Of a stretch of 64,000 nt of DNA, positions 26,727 through 35,836 are shown piece by piece (the first letter of the stretch is position 1; every line of letters starts with the position of its first letter). A program made the position numbers and the translations under genes. Source of the DNA: Colwellia psychrerythraea (GTDB lineage Bacteria; Pseudomonadota; Gammaproteobacteria; Enterobacterales; Alteromonadaceae); contig MAAF01000025.1 of assembly GCA_002163005.1 (NCBI GenBank), positions 124,001 through 188,000 of the forward strand. The letters are read 5' to 3'. The notes under the pieces were generated by a model. That model made no database searches. It had not been told where the DNA came from and was given only the letters and a program-made list of their open reading frames with translations.

Positions 26727-26910
26727 GTTAACTCTCCCAATAACTTATATTCTGAATATGATTTATTTAACCCTCTCGTTATAGCCATAATACGGGTAAT
26801 CAATTCTTTTAAAAGGAATTAATTAATAATTAGACTATAAAAAAGTCACTAAGTTGACCAATTCAGTCACTGTCATCACATCGTTAATATGCCCCTATAC
26901 ACCTGAGCCG

Positions 26911-27123
26911 TTATTGACGCTTTCGATATTTAGGATCTGTCCAACACTTAGGTAATTCTTCTCCTGAAAGAAAGATTAAATCCACTTTATTAAATTCTTG
27001 AGGATCTTGTAATTCTTCACCTACTTGATAACTTCCTAAAACTTTATCGTGAAATAAATTAGTTAAATCACAAAGGTTTTCTACATCTACTATATCGCCG
27101 TTATTTCTATTTTTTAAGAACAT
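26911..27123 (-). CDS. Small conserved hypothetical protein
   Basis: A 70-residue acidic protein with SYQVGEELQDPQEFNKVDLIFLSGEELPKCWTDPKYR, a block I know from a family of short gammaproteobacterial proteins often mislabelled as acetyltransferases; no catalytic fold fits in 70 residues. It is followed on the same strand by no other gene but lies 45 bases downstream of another small gene, so the two may form a unit. Function unknown. Confidence 0.7.
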   Translation of the reverse strand: MFLKNRNNGDIVDVENLCDLTNLFHDKVLGSYQVGEELQDPQEFNKVDLIFLSGEELPKCWTDPKYRKRQ

Positions 27124-27167
27124 ACCAGACTCCTATAGATCAAACGTTGTCTCAGTTTTCTCAATTA

Positions 27168-27386
27168 CTATAATGTGTATATATCTGCATCTGAGCGTTT
27201 ATGCATTTCACCTCGAGCAAGCAAACCATTAATTGCAGTTTGTACTTGATCAATATTATGAGAATACCTTTCATTAGCAAGCCACTGATTACAAATACGC
27301 TGTGCTGAAGCTGATGCTGTTGGGTGAATTGAAAGGTAATTGATAATACCTGTTTGAATTTCACTGTGGATGTCTAACATTTTCAT
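27168..27386 (-). CDS. Small conserved protein, winged-helix-like
   Basis: A 72-residue protein (MKMLDIHSEIQTGIINYLS...). It reads as three helices and a wing: NYLSIHPTASASAQRICNQWL, DQVQTAINGLLARGEMHKR. This layout resembles a small winged-helix DNA- or protein-binding domain. The ATG at 27386 is preferred because GAGGG sits about nine bases upstream. It probably shares a transcript with the 70-residue gene that follows. Confidence 0.65.
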   Translation of the reverse strand: MKMLDIHSEIQTGIINYLSIHPTASASAQRICNQWLANERYSHNIDQVQTAINGLLARGEMHKRSDADIYTL

Positions 27387-27535
27387 AATCACAACCCTCA
27401 TTTTATAGTATTCCTTAAATAAGTTTAGTTTGATTTAGAATATTTTTCCTACGCTCATTACCTTTGTTTTTACATGTTAACTTCTAAGGATTGTAATTAA
27501 GCTCAACACTAATCTATTCACTAAATAAAAATTAT

Positions 27536-27559
27536 AAAAAAGCCTCAATAAAGAGGCTT
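27536..27559 (-). terminator. Intrinsic terminator of the tehB-like gene
   Basis: Read on the minus strand, AGCCTC-loop-GAGGCT is followed by a run of T. It begins about 30 bases after the methyltransferase stop. Confidence 0.8.
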
Positions 27560-27590
27560 CGATAAGAGTTAGAACAAGTTTTGCAAAACG

Positions 27591-28157
27591 TTAGCTAGGT
27601 TTACGCGCCAATATTGTCGCAAACTGTAATTTGGCGCCGTTGTGCATAGTACCTACATCTTCATTGTACTTAATGAATTCCCATCCTTTATAAGTTTCAC
27701 GTAATTGATCCGCTTTTAGGGTGAATGGGAAACCAACAGGACATGGGTGTTCTTCAGTACTCATGGCGCATACAATCAAGTTATAACCACCGGCCACTGT
27801 ACGCTTTTGCATATCGGCAATAATATCATCAACACGAGTTGGATCCATAAACATTAACGTTACAGTACAGCTAATAAAACCATAGTCTTCACTAAGGTTC
27901 GCATTGTTAATGTCGTACACTTGCGCCTTAATATTGTTCATCTTCTCTTCATTAATAATGCTTTGTAGCATACTAATGGCACCGGGATTAACATCTATGG
28001 CGGTTACATTAAATCCGAGTTGGCCAAGGTGAACAGCGTTTCGTCCATTTGAACAACCCATATCTAACGTATCGCACGGCTCAATAATTTTACACGCTTC
28101 TACCACTTCACTGTGTGTAGGGCTTAAGCCGTAACGGCTATTTAGATCAACTACCAT
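27591..28157 (-). CDS. tehB: TehB-like SAM-dependent methyltransferase
   Basis: A 188-residue class I methyltransferase. Motif I is DTLDMGCSNGRNAVHLGQLG (about residues 29-48), motif II VTAIDVNPGAISML, and the tail FPFTLKADQLRETYKGWEFIKYNEDVG matches TehB. TehB methylates tellurite and is a resistance factor; enzymes of this group also act on other metalloids. A lone gene with its own terminator and no tehA partner in the window. Confidence 0.85.
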   Translation of the reverse strand: MVVDLNSRYGLSPTHSEVVEACKIIEPCDTLDMGCSNGRNAVHLGQLGFNVTAIDVNPGAISMLQSIINEEKMNNIKAQVYDINNANLSEDYGFISCTVTLMFMDPTRVDDIIADMQKRTVAGGYNLIVCAMSTEEHPCPVGFPFTLKADQLRETYKGWEFIKYNEDVGTMHNGAKLQFATILARKPS

Positions 28158-28290
28158 GATAACTCTTAATTTTTGAAATGAGGACGATTATCTTACTACT
28201 AATCTTGTCTAATTAACCTTGAATGGTCACGTTTTGATGAGGTAGATCAATATTTATTTTTCTCACTTTAGCCGACATTAATTACAATTG

Positions 28291-29217
28291 TTAATTCAGT
28301 TCAAGCAAGGCTAAAGCGACATTGTGCTTAAGTATATGTTCTTGTTTAAGCGTCTTTCTATAGGTTCGTAGGTTTTCAAATACATTTTGCCAGCGAGCAA
28401 CTTCTTGATCAGGAATAGTGCTTATCTTTTTTTGTAAAAAAGAGATTGAAGCGCCCTGCTTATACCATTCTTGTTCGTTGCCAGATAATTCCATCGTGAT
28501 TTCATTTTTATTTTCAACGGTTAACCAATAATCGGCATCACTAGTCAATGCTATTTCAATTCCTTTAGGGTCTAGATCACTAAAACAAACTAAGGGAATA
28601 TGTCCTTTAAAACGACGAAAAAATTGATAACTGGTGTTAGTTGTTTGTTGTGCTTTAACATCACCTCGATAAAGCCACAAAGCCTTACTTAAATCGATAT
28701 TACTTTTGATAGAGGCTAAATTAATCGCATTGAGATTAGCCATTACAGTAAGGTTTTCAACTAAAACAATGGCCGAGTGTTCAATAGACTTTATCTCTTC
28801 AGCTTTTATATAGATGCCTAACGAAGTTAACGGAGATATTTTGTGGCATTTTTGATTAACGTTTATATCAGTTAAACTATTAATTAAAATGAAATCTTTG
28901 CTAACAGCGTAACTATTTTCTTTTTCATTTCGATTTGTTTCTGCTGTAGCAAGTCTGTCTTCTTTACTTGGATACGGATCATTTCTTATATCAACACCAT
29001 GACTACTCTGCACTTCATTAGTCAGCGCTAAAATATCAGTAAGACTAAACGTCAACCATTGTTTAGTAAGATCAAACTGACCAAAGTGAAACTCTTCATA
29101 CAACCTTGTTGCAAGCGCAGAATTTTTTATTCGTCCGCCGTTGATATTTTTTTGAATGCTTTTTTGAATTTGATGTTGTGCGAACTTATAAAGGGTTTTG
29201 TTTATTGCTGTTTTCAT
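28291..29217 (-). CDS. Toprim protein, JetD/MksG-like (DUF7281-type)
   Basis: A 308-residue protein, last of a four-gene SMC operon. Its C-terminal half has a Toprim core: a Glu in VLVENLTVM (about 154), followed by LWLYRGDVKAQ and the DxD pair in CFSDLDPKGIEIAL (Asp214, Asp216). In Wadjet systems JetD, and in MksBEFG the MksG protein, is a topoisomerase VI-like Toprim nuclease that cuts circular plasmid DNA extruded by the SMC motor. The N-terminal half has no DUF3322 domain that I recognise, and the protein is shorter than classic JetD. Gap to the upstream gene is 69 bases. Confidence 0.65.
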   Translation of the reverse strand: MKTAINKTLYKFAQHQIQKSIQKNINGGRIKNSALATRLYEEFHFGQFDLTKQWLTFSLTDILALTNEVQSSHGVDIRNDPYPSKEDRLATAETNRNEKENSYAVSKDFILINSLTDINVNQKCHKISPLTSLGIYIKAEEIKSIEHSAIVLVENLTVMANLNAINLASIKSNIDLSKALWLYRGDVKAQQTTNTSYQFFRRFKGHIPLVCFSDLDPKGIEIALTSDADYWLTVENKNEITMELSGNEQEWYKQGASISFLQKKISTIPDQEVARWQNVFENLRTYRKTLKQEHILKHNVALALLELN

Positions 29218-29286
29218 TTTGCATTCCTTTGCGACGACACTATAAATTTTACTAAGCGCTTAACTGAGTTTTAATTCGGTTTTCAA

Positions 29287-30558
29287 TTAGGCGCTTAGTT
29301 CGGCTTTTAATTCAGCTCTTAGTTCGATAACTACATCACTATAACCGTAGTTATCTGTAGTGCCTCTTACCGCAACGCCTTTCATTTTTATATTCAAAGC
29401 ATTTTGCTGAGCGCTGGTTAATTTACAATAACAACTAAAGACCAATTCAATCCAGGCTTTGGGTGCAATGGTTTGTGATTGATCAAGCCACATATTTTGA
29501 AACTCTTGATAAAAACTCAGCGCTGAAATAGCGCAGTTATTAATGATCACGCGTTCAAACAATAATTCAGTTTGTTGTTCAAAAAAGTCTTCTTCTGCAG
29601 CAATTCTTTCAATTGGTTTTACGCTGACTTCGCTAGTTTCTCTTGCTTTAATTGGCGTAACGACACTTTGTTTACGCAGTGATTGCACCAATTCAAGTAA
29701 AGGTTGTTCAATATCCGTTTTCTTGGCATCAACATAACTTTTAAGCGGCATTGGTGGTGCGTATTTTAATGTTTCAGGTAAATTTGGTAACTCAAAAAGA
29801 TTATCATCCAAGCTAAATTCTGGGTGTTTACGTAAAAAACGCGCCATATTACGTAATTGGCTGGCTTGTTTTTCATCACGACGTAAGCGAAACAAACTAA
29901 TGCGCATGTTATCAATGATCAAACGCAGCTTAGGTAATATTTGGTTATACCAGTAAACAAAACTCGTTATTTTACGAGCAAACTCATTTGGGCAAGCCAG
30001 CCAATCAAGCCATTCATAACAGTCATGTGGGTCTATCTGTTGCAGCTCATTTAGTAATTTTTGCGCATGAGATAAGTAACGTTCATTTTGGCGTATTTTG
30101 TTAGACAAGCTACTTACGAAACCAAACTGACTGACAATAGCAAAATGCATTGTGTCTAAGTTATTGTTTAAGCTATCTTTTGTTTCATAGAGTAAATCAT
30201 CGAGTTGATCTAGATAATACTCGGCATCTTCTTGCTCTTTAGACGTAATGGCTAATTGATAATCGATAACGACTTCATCAATTGCATCAATCACTTTACC
30301 CATATCGGTAAGTTGTCGATAGCTTGATTGTTTGCGCATCAGTCGATTTAACATGCGCTTAAGATCGGTTGTTACTCGATACTCGCTAGGAGAATCATCA
30401 GGTCTGATCAAGCCAGATTTATGTAACAAACTAAGGGTGTTAGCATCTTGATCGTCACTTGCTATCGAGCCATAAACATAAGCATTGGCAAGCAATTCAT
30501 TGTACGCACCAATTTGTCTGAGTAAGCTTGCTACCTGATTTGAATCAAAACCAGCCAT
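29287..30558 (-). CDS. MksF/JetA-like kleisin subunit
   Basis: A 423-residue mostly helical protein. The N-terminal part (about residues 1-70) reads as a winged helix (IGAYNELLANAYVYG, LLHKSGLIR, YRVTTDLKRML), the middle is long amphipathic helix and the end is a small helical/strand domain. Size, position next to an SMC ATPase and a MksE-like gene, and the layout fit a kleisin of the MukF/MksF/JetA type. There is no single diagnostic motif, so the call leans on context. It starts 25 bases after the MksE-like gene. Confidence 0.6.
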   Translation of the reverse strand: MAGFDSNQVASLLRQIGAYNELLANAYVYGSIASDDQDANTLSLLHKSGLIRPDDSPSEYRVTTDLKRMLNRLMRKQSSYRQLTDMGKVIDAIDEVVIDYQLAITSKEQEDAEYYLDQLDDLLYETKDSLNNNLDTMHFAIVSQFGFVSSLSNKIRQNERYLSHAQKLLNELQQIDPHDCYEWLDWLACPNEFARKITSFVYWYNQILPKLRLIIDNMRISLFRLRRDEKQASQLRNMARFLRKHPEFSLDDNLFELPNLPETLKYAPPMPLKSYVDAKKTDIEQPLLELVQSLRKQSVVTPIKARETSEVSVKPIERIAAEEDFFEQQTELLFERVIINNCAISALSFYQEFQNMWLDQSQTIAPKAWIELVFSCYCKLTSAQQNALNIKMKGVAVRGTTDNYGYSDVVIELRAELKAELSA

Positions 30559-30583
30559 TAGAACTCTCCATTAAGGCTTGTCA

Positions 30584-31207
30584 TTAAAAAAGTAACTCAT
30601 CTTGTTGGCTTTTTTCTTGTTCAGGTAAGCTGATCAGCTCGGCATCATTTAAAAACTCAATCAGTAAATAAATTAAGTCAAACCGTGCGGTGGCATAATA
30701 TCGACTGCTACCGGTATTTTTACGGACAAAATAATGCATTTCTTCAAGCTTTTGAAAAACCATCACTAATTGCTCACGCGTTTCAGTTTTATTGGTTTTG
30801 AAAGGCTTTATTGATGTCAGTCTACGTAATTGCTCACTCAAGGTTTGATCATGTTCAAAGGGTTCGAATAGCTCATTGATATTCAAAACAGATTTAGCAC
30901 GAATAGGTAAATCAGCTTGCGTTGCCGTTAACAGTAAATCTAAAAATTCGACTAAAGGTCTGAAGGTGCTGCGCATTTCACTAAATAAAATACTGAGTTC
31001 GTGATGGTTATTTTCATCGACCTGATTAAATGTACAGTAATAAGCATCGGCGCTATCAAGGTAGGTTAGTTTTCTATCTAAATTAGCTAAAAAGTCATTC
31101 ACTTTGTCATTATGACTTTCAGCTTTTAAGTACAAATATTCGGCTTCATGCGCCGTTTGACAGATAACTGCGCCACAAAGTAGCTTTTGAATACTTTCTT
31201 TAAACAT
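30584..31207 (-). CDS. MksE/JetB-like subunit
   Basis: A 207-residue helical protein (MFKESIQKLLCGAVICQ...). It has a C-terminal winged-helix-like section, REQLVMVFQKLEEMHYFVRKN followed by YYATARFDLIYLLIEF, as in MksE/MukE dimers that bind the kleisin. The start is the ATG at 31207, overlapping the SMC stop as ATGTTTAA, with AGGGGAG upstream; an earlier in-frame Met lies inside the SMC gene. This overlap implies translational coupling. Confidence 0.62.
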   Translation of the reverse strand: MFKESIQKLLCGAVICQTAHEAEYLYLKAESHNDKVNDFLANLDRKLTYLDSADAYYCTFNQVDENNHHELSILFSEMRSTFRPLVEFLDLLLTATQADLPIRAKSVLNINELFEPFEHDQTLSEQLRRLTSIKPFKTNKTETREQLVMVFQKLEEMHYFVRKNTGSSRYYATARFDLIYLLIEFLNDAELISLPEQEKSQQDELLF

Positions 31208-34200
31208 GACTTGGCTCCCCTGCTTTATCTTCTTGTGCACTTGTTACTGTTTGATTACGTTGCGCGAGTAATTCGTCTAAACGAGATTGTGGAATATCTG
31301 CATGATAAATTTTGTTATCTTTTAACTTATAATGACGGTGATATAAGGACAAAATATGGCGATCTGTTGATGGAGATGCAGATAACATACTGATATGGTT
31401 GTCATTAAACATTTGTAATAACAGGTCAATATTTTCTGCTGCCAGTTCGCCAAGCTCATCAACCGGTAAAATTATTTGGCTAGCATGTTTGCTGTCACCA
31501 CGTAACATCGCTAATAAACCGGCGAATAAAGACAACATAGCTAGATAAGATAAACCTGTTGAGCTCACTTTTTTAAGCTGCTTAGCATTACGCGCGTGTT
31601 TTACTTGGCCTTTTTCGACAATAGTAAATTCTAAATCAAACAAGTTATTGTGCGCTAATACAAAACCTTCGTTGGGTAAGTAACTTGCCAGCTTTTGCAT
31701 AGCGAATACTAAATCATCGGGCACATCCCCCAAACCATCACGCAATTGATCTTTATATAACTCAAACACTTGTGCAAATTTTTGCAAAGGACCCCAGTAA
31801 TCTAGCTCTTCTTGCTTCATTACTGTGGTTACACTGATATCGGCTAAGGCCTCAAAATGTGCTAACGCAGTCACTTTAGTGGATAAACGTTTACCAATTT
31901 GTTTGATACGGCGACCAAAGTTTTCAATGTGCTGATAAAACTCGTTAATCATGGTGGCATTAACAGTAACCAGTTGATAAGTACTTTGCTGCTTTTGTTC
32001 GGCACTATTTAACAATTCGCTAATAGGCTCGCGATACTTAAATAAAGCTTTTGCACCTGAGAAGTTGTCGTTATCAAGCAGTAGTTTTTGCCAGTTTTCA
32101 TAAAGCTCACTGCCAGAGTGATCTTTTCTAAAACGTTCACTAAAGGTATTTAGTTGCGTGGTCAAACGTTTTTCAATGGTTTTAAATTGTTGATAAAAAT
32201 CATGACAAAAACTGACGGTTAAATCCGCTTGGTTTGCTGGTTCTTGCTCAGATAGTTCACTATCAATCGCTGACATTTCACACAGGCGTTTATTATCATT
32301 GAGTTGAACGAGTAAATCATCAGTTGCTTGTTTTTCTTGATTATTTTTTCTGATTAACAGTTTTAAGTCATTAATTTTTGCTGTCAGTTCAATATTACTG
32401 TCTTCATGATTTGACTCTAGATTACGCTTGGTAATTTTTCGGTTTTGGTTTTCTTCAACCAAAGCATCACGGTGACAGTAACGTTCTTTAATAAAACTTT
32501 GATAGTCTCGTGCTTTTTGGGCAAACACTGCACATTGCTGAAGGTCTTGTTCTAAAAGCACGCGCTTAGCAATACTTTTATCGACTTCACCTTCAGGATC
32601 AAGATGTTTAATATCACTGGTTTGCTGCTTTTTAAGTTCAGCGGTACGTTGCTTGGCATTAGTTTTTAATGTGACTAGTTGTTCAGATAATAATGTTAAT
32701 TGATTATCTCTATCACTTTCAACCACCATGCATTTTTCTAATTTATCATTAGTCAATTCATGCAATTGCTCCGCTTTATTTTCTTCAAAGCTGTGCTGCT
32801 TTTTATCAAGGGTTTTTAATTGTTGATTAAAACTTTGTAACTGTGTCTCAATCGTTTGGCGATGAGCTTTAATGGCTAGCTGTTTTTTTACTACCAGGTT
32901 TTCTTGTTGTGTTTGCAACTGACCTAAAGTTAATTTTTTTTGATTTACACTTTGTGTATGTTCACTCACGCTAATTTTTAACTGATTAATCTCTTTAGCT
33001 ATAAATTTAAGATGTTCATCAAGCTGAGAAATTTTATCTGTTTGTGTTTGTAACTTAGTTTCTATTATTTGGCGCTTTTCTCGTAGCTGCGCTTCGTCTA
33101 AAAATAATGAATCGTCACAAGGCAGTTGTTGTAAATCTATCGATAAACCATAAAGACTTACCGGAGTATTGTTACTCTCTAGCCACTGCGGATTTAAATC
33201 AGTACGCGAAAGTTGCTCTGTAGTAAGTAAACGACCAATAGTATTTTGCCAATCAGCGGCTTGAGGTTCGTTATTTAGGTAATGGTGCAAAGAGTCAGCT
33301 TGTGGCAGCAGTTGTAATTCAACTTGTTGATAATCTTGTCGTAATTGTTCAAGATAACGATTTGCTTCACTGCGCAGGGTTAATTGCTGATCTTGTCGTT
33401 TATCTAATTGATATTGCTGTTTTTGCAGGGTTGACTCGTGTTGCAGCAATTGATTATAACTTTGCTGTGCCTGAGATAACGCTTGTATGTTTTCTTCAAT
33501 ATCACTCGTTAACTGTGTAGATATTACCGGCTGTGTTAATTGCTGTTGAGCACTACTTAATTGATGTTGTAAGTGTTGCTGATCTTTTTGTAGCTTCAAC
33601 TCTTCTTTATGAAGTTGGGCATTAAGCGATTGTTCTTGTTGATGAAAAACTTCATTGATATGTGCTAGTTGCACATTCGATTGGCTAGTAATTAGGGCTG
33701 ACTTTTCTTTATTACTGCTGAAGGCTTTAAGTTTTTCTACTTCAATTTTTTGAATCAGCTTATCAAACTTTTGGCCTATTTTGGTGATATTACCTTCAAA
33801 AGCATCAATAACGGCAATAACTTCATTAAGCTCCGCTTGAATTTGTGGTGCTTGCTCGGCCTTGATTTGATAACTACTGGCATCATCGTCATCATAGTTA
33901 AGTTTGTCATCATCGAGTAATTCAATTTTACTTAAATCGGCTTCGATTTTGGCATTGAGATCTGATTTAGCTTTTTGATATTGTTCAATGGTATTGGCTA
34001 ATTCAGTCTCAAGTTTACTGCGAATTGCGATACTGCTTTTTTTAAGCTCGTCTCGTTGTTGTTGCTTTACTTCAAGGCGACCTTGATGCGCTATTGTTTC
34101 CGCATGAAGATGTTGTAACTTATTGACTAAGCTAGCAAATGCACTGAAATCGTTTTGCCAAACCGAAATTTTATCAGCTACCTTTTTAATGGCACGACTA

Positions 34201-34931
34201 GCCTGGATATCAGCAAGCCAGCCAGTTATATCGGCTTTATTTAAACTGAGTTGCTCTTTTTCATCGCTGGTATTACGGGCAAGATGATCACTGGCAATCG
34301 CCACTAACATGCGTTTAACTGCTTCAAAATCGAGATTTTTTTCTATAGTACCGTTGATTACTTTATCAATGTGCGGGCAAGCTTGTTCACTAAAAGAAAA
34401 ACGATTTTGCAGTATTCTTATTTCTTTATGTTTACGGCCACTGCGCAAATTTTGAATAACTTGACGGTATTTATCAATGCCTAAAAACTTTGAACTTTCA
34501 CTACCGATATTACGGTAGTTTCTCTCTATTTCATTGATAGTAAAAGGCTTAGCTTTGCTACCTTGAGTACTGGAAATAAAATGCTGACTGTCATAAGCAC
34601 CATCAATAAATTTAAAATGCACACCTCTACCATCACTGGTCGCTAATACTTGGCATTTCTGGCCAAATGGTCTTGCATATTCGTACACTAAAATACTGGA
34701 TTCGCGTGGTAAGTAAAAATCTGCAAAGTTTTTTGCTTGATCAACCTTACTGACAATATCACTCGGTCGCATACCGTAAAAAAGTGGCAACAAGCGCATT
34801 AATGAGGTTTTACCTGCGCCGTTAGTGCCTTCAAGTTGAGTGTGGCCAGTTAAATCAAGCTCGTTGACTTGTCCTTGCCAAAAACTGTCAATAATAATAA
34901 TGCGTAGCAGCGAATAGCCATGTTCTGCCAT
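31200..34931 (-). CDS. SMC-like condensin ATPase, MksB/JetC type
   Basis: A 1243-residue SMC-family motor. Walker A is GTNGAGKTS (residues 35-43); the two ATPase halves are split by long coiled coils (about 240-500 and 600-900) rich in Gln/Leu. The C-terminal half has KKVSSTGLSYLAMLSLF in place of the LSGGQ signature and Walker B ILPVDELGEL. This layout, with a short ATPase head and very long coil, matches MukB/MksB/JetC rather than canonical Smc. It is the first of four co-directional genes. SMC motors of this class extrude DNA loops; in Wadjet they detect small circular DNA. Confidence 0.75.
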   Translation of the reverse strand: MAEHGYSLLRIIIIDSFWQGQVNELDLTGHTQLEGTNGAGKTSLMRLLPLFYGMRPSDIVSKVDQAKNFADFYLPRESSILVYEYARPFGQKCQVLATSDGRGVHFKFIDGAYDSQHFISSTQGSKAKPFTINEIERNYRNIGSESSKFLGIDKYRQVIQNLRSGRKHKEIRILQNRFSFSEQACPHIDKVINGTIEKNLDFEAVKRMLVAIASDHLARNTSDEKEQLSLNKADITGWLADIQASRAIKKVADKISVWQNDFSAFASLVNKLQHLHAETIAHQGRLEVKQQQRDELKKSSIAIRSKLETELANTIEQYQKAKSDLNAKIEADLSKIELLDDDKLNYDDDDASSYQIKAEQAPQIQAELNEVIAVIDAFEGNITKIGQKFDKLIQKIEVEKLKAFSSNKEKSALITSQSNVQLAHINEVFHQQEQSLNAQLHKEELKLQKDQQHLQHQLSSAQQQLTQPVISTQLTSDIEENIQALSQAQQSYNQLLQHESTLQKQQYQLDKRQDQQLTLRSEANRYLEQLRQDYQQVELQLLPQADSLHHYLNNEPQAADWQNTIGRLLTTEQLSRTDLNPQWLESNNTPVSLYGLSIDLQQLPCDDSLFLDEAQLREKRQIIETKLQTQTDKISQLDEHLKFIAKEINQLKISVSEHTQSVNQKKLTLGQLQTQQENLVVKKQLAIKAHRQTIETQLQSFNQQLKTLDKKQHSFEENKAEQLHELTNDKLEKCMVVESDRDNQLTLLSEQLVTLKTNAKQRTAELKKQQTSDIKHLDPEGEVDKSIAKRVLLEQDLQQCAVFAQKARDYQSFIKERYCHRDALVEENQNRKITKRNLESNHEDSNIELTAKINDLKLLIRKNNQEKQATDDLLVQLNDNKRLCEMSAIDSELSEQEPANQADLTVSFCHDFYQQFKTIEKRLTTQLNTFSERFRKDHSGSELYENWQKLLLDNDNFSGAKALFKYREPISELLNSAEQKQQSTYQLVTVNATMINEFYQHIENFGRRIKQIGKRLSTKVTALAHFEALADISVTTVMKQEELDYWGPLQKFAQVFELYKDQLRDGLGDVPDDLVFAMQKLASYLPNEGFVLAHNNLFDLEFTIVEKGQVKHARNAKQLKKVSSTGLSYLAMLSLFAGLLAMLRGDSKHASQIILPVDELGELAAENIDLLLQMFNDNHISMLSASPSTDRHILSLYHRHYKLKDNKIYHADIPQSRLDELLAQRNQTVTSAQEDKAGEPSHV

Positions 34932-34969
34932 AGTGTAACCTTAGAGAAATTTAGTGAATGTCGATAATG

Positions 34970-35836
34970 TTAATGAAGAGGTTTTACTTTCAAAACTAGC
35001 GCGGGATCAATTTTGACATTGAACCAGTTTATACGCCAGTCTAAATGAGGTCCGGTTGCCCTGCCACTTTTACCAACTGCGGCGACTACTTGCCCTTGCT
35101 CAACAGTATCACCTTGTTTTACATAAGAATTACTTAGATGTAAAAAGGTAGAACTTACGCCATGACCATGGTCAATAATCATGGTTCCACCCGAGTAAAA
35201 CATATCGGGTACCCAAAGTAATACTGTACCTGATGCCGGAGCTTTAACCGGATCGCCAGTGTTACCAGCATAATCTAAACCAAAGTGTGGGTTTTTAGGT
35301 ACGCCGTTATAAACACGTTGGCTACCATATACGCCTGTGATTGTCCCTTCAATGGGTGGAATAAAACCTTGGGCAAAATAGTTGAGTGAACTGGCAACTT
35401 TTCGAGCTGTTTTAACCTGCTTGCTGTCTTGTCTCGCTCTGGCAACCGATTTTGGGTTGGGTTGCATGATGCTTTTTTTAATACCTTCGATACGCTGAAT
35501 ATTATAACTGCGTTTTTCGGGCGTTAATGTTTTCTCTACCCGATCACCATTAACCGAGGTGATCACTAATTGATAGCTTTGTTTGTCATCACGGGAAAAG
35601 CCAAAGGTATAATCACCGAATTTTGAAACGGTGATCGCTTTACCATTTAAGGACACTGTATTTTGCGCTAATGTTTTACCAACCAGTAAACCGCCCTGCT
35701 TAATTTCACCGGTTAATGCTATCTGTTCTTGCGCTGCCACTGCTTCAGAGCTGGCAGTAAAACTAGTGATAAGTGCTAAGGAAATTAAGGTTTTGCTTAA
35801 TGTTTTAGCTAAAGTATTGTTTATCGGGTTAACCAT
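34970..35836 (-). CDS. M23 family metallopeptidase (LytM domain)
   Basis: A 288-residue exported peptidase with a signal peptide (ISLALITSFTASSEAVAA) and a C-terminal LytM domain. Zinc-site residues are all seen: HFGLDYAG (His, Asp), and GHGVSSTFLHLS with the H-x-H type pair, then GPHLDWRI. It would cut peptidoglycan peptide bridges in the periplasm. The ATG at 35836 overlaps the stop of the QueD-like gene (ATGGTTAA), indicating coupling. The SMC operon starts 38 bases downstream, so read-through is possible. Confidence 0.85.
   Translation of the reverse strand: MVNPINNTLAKTLSKTLISLALITSFTASSEAVAAQEQIALTGEIKQGGLLVGKTLAQNTVSLNGKAITVSKFGDYTFGFSRDDKQSYQLVITSVNGDRVEKTLTPEKRSYNIQRIEGIKKSIMQPNPKSVARARQDSKQVKTARKVASSLNYFAQGFIPPIEGTITGVYGSQRVYNGVPKNPHFGLDYAGNTGDPVKAPASGTVLLWVPDMFYSGGTMIIDHGHGVSSTFLHLSNSYVKQGDTVEQGQVVAAVGKSGRATGPHLDWRINWFNVKIDPALVLKVKPLH

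Noticed and set aside
27161-27364. 67-codon frame on the minus strand
   Set aside because: It is out of frame within the 72-residue winged-helix-like gene, which has the better start and composition.
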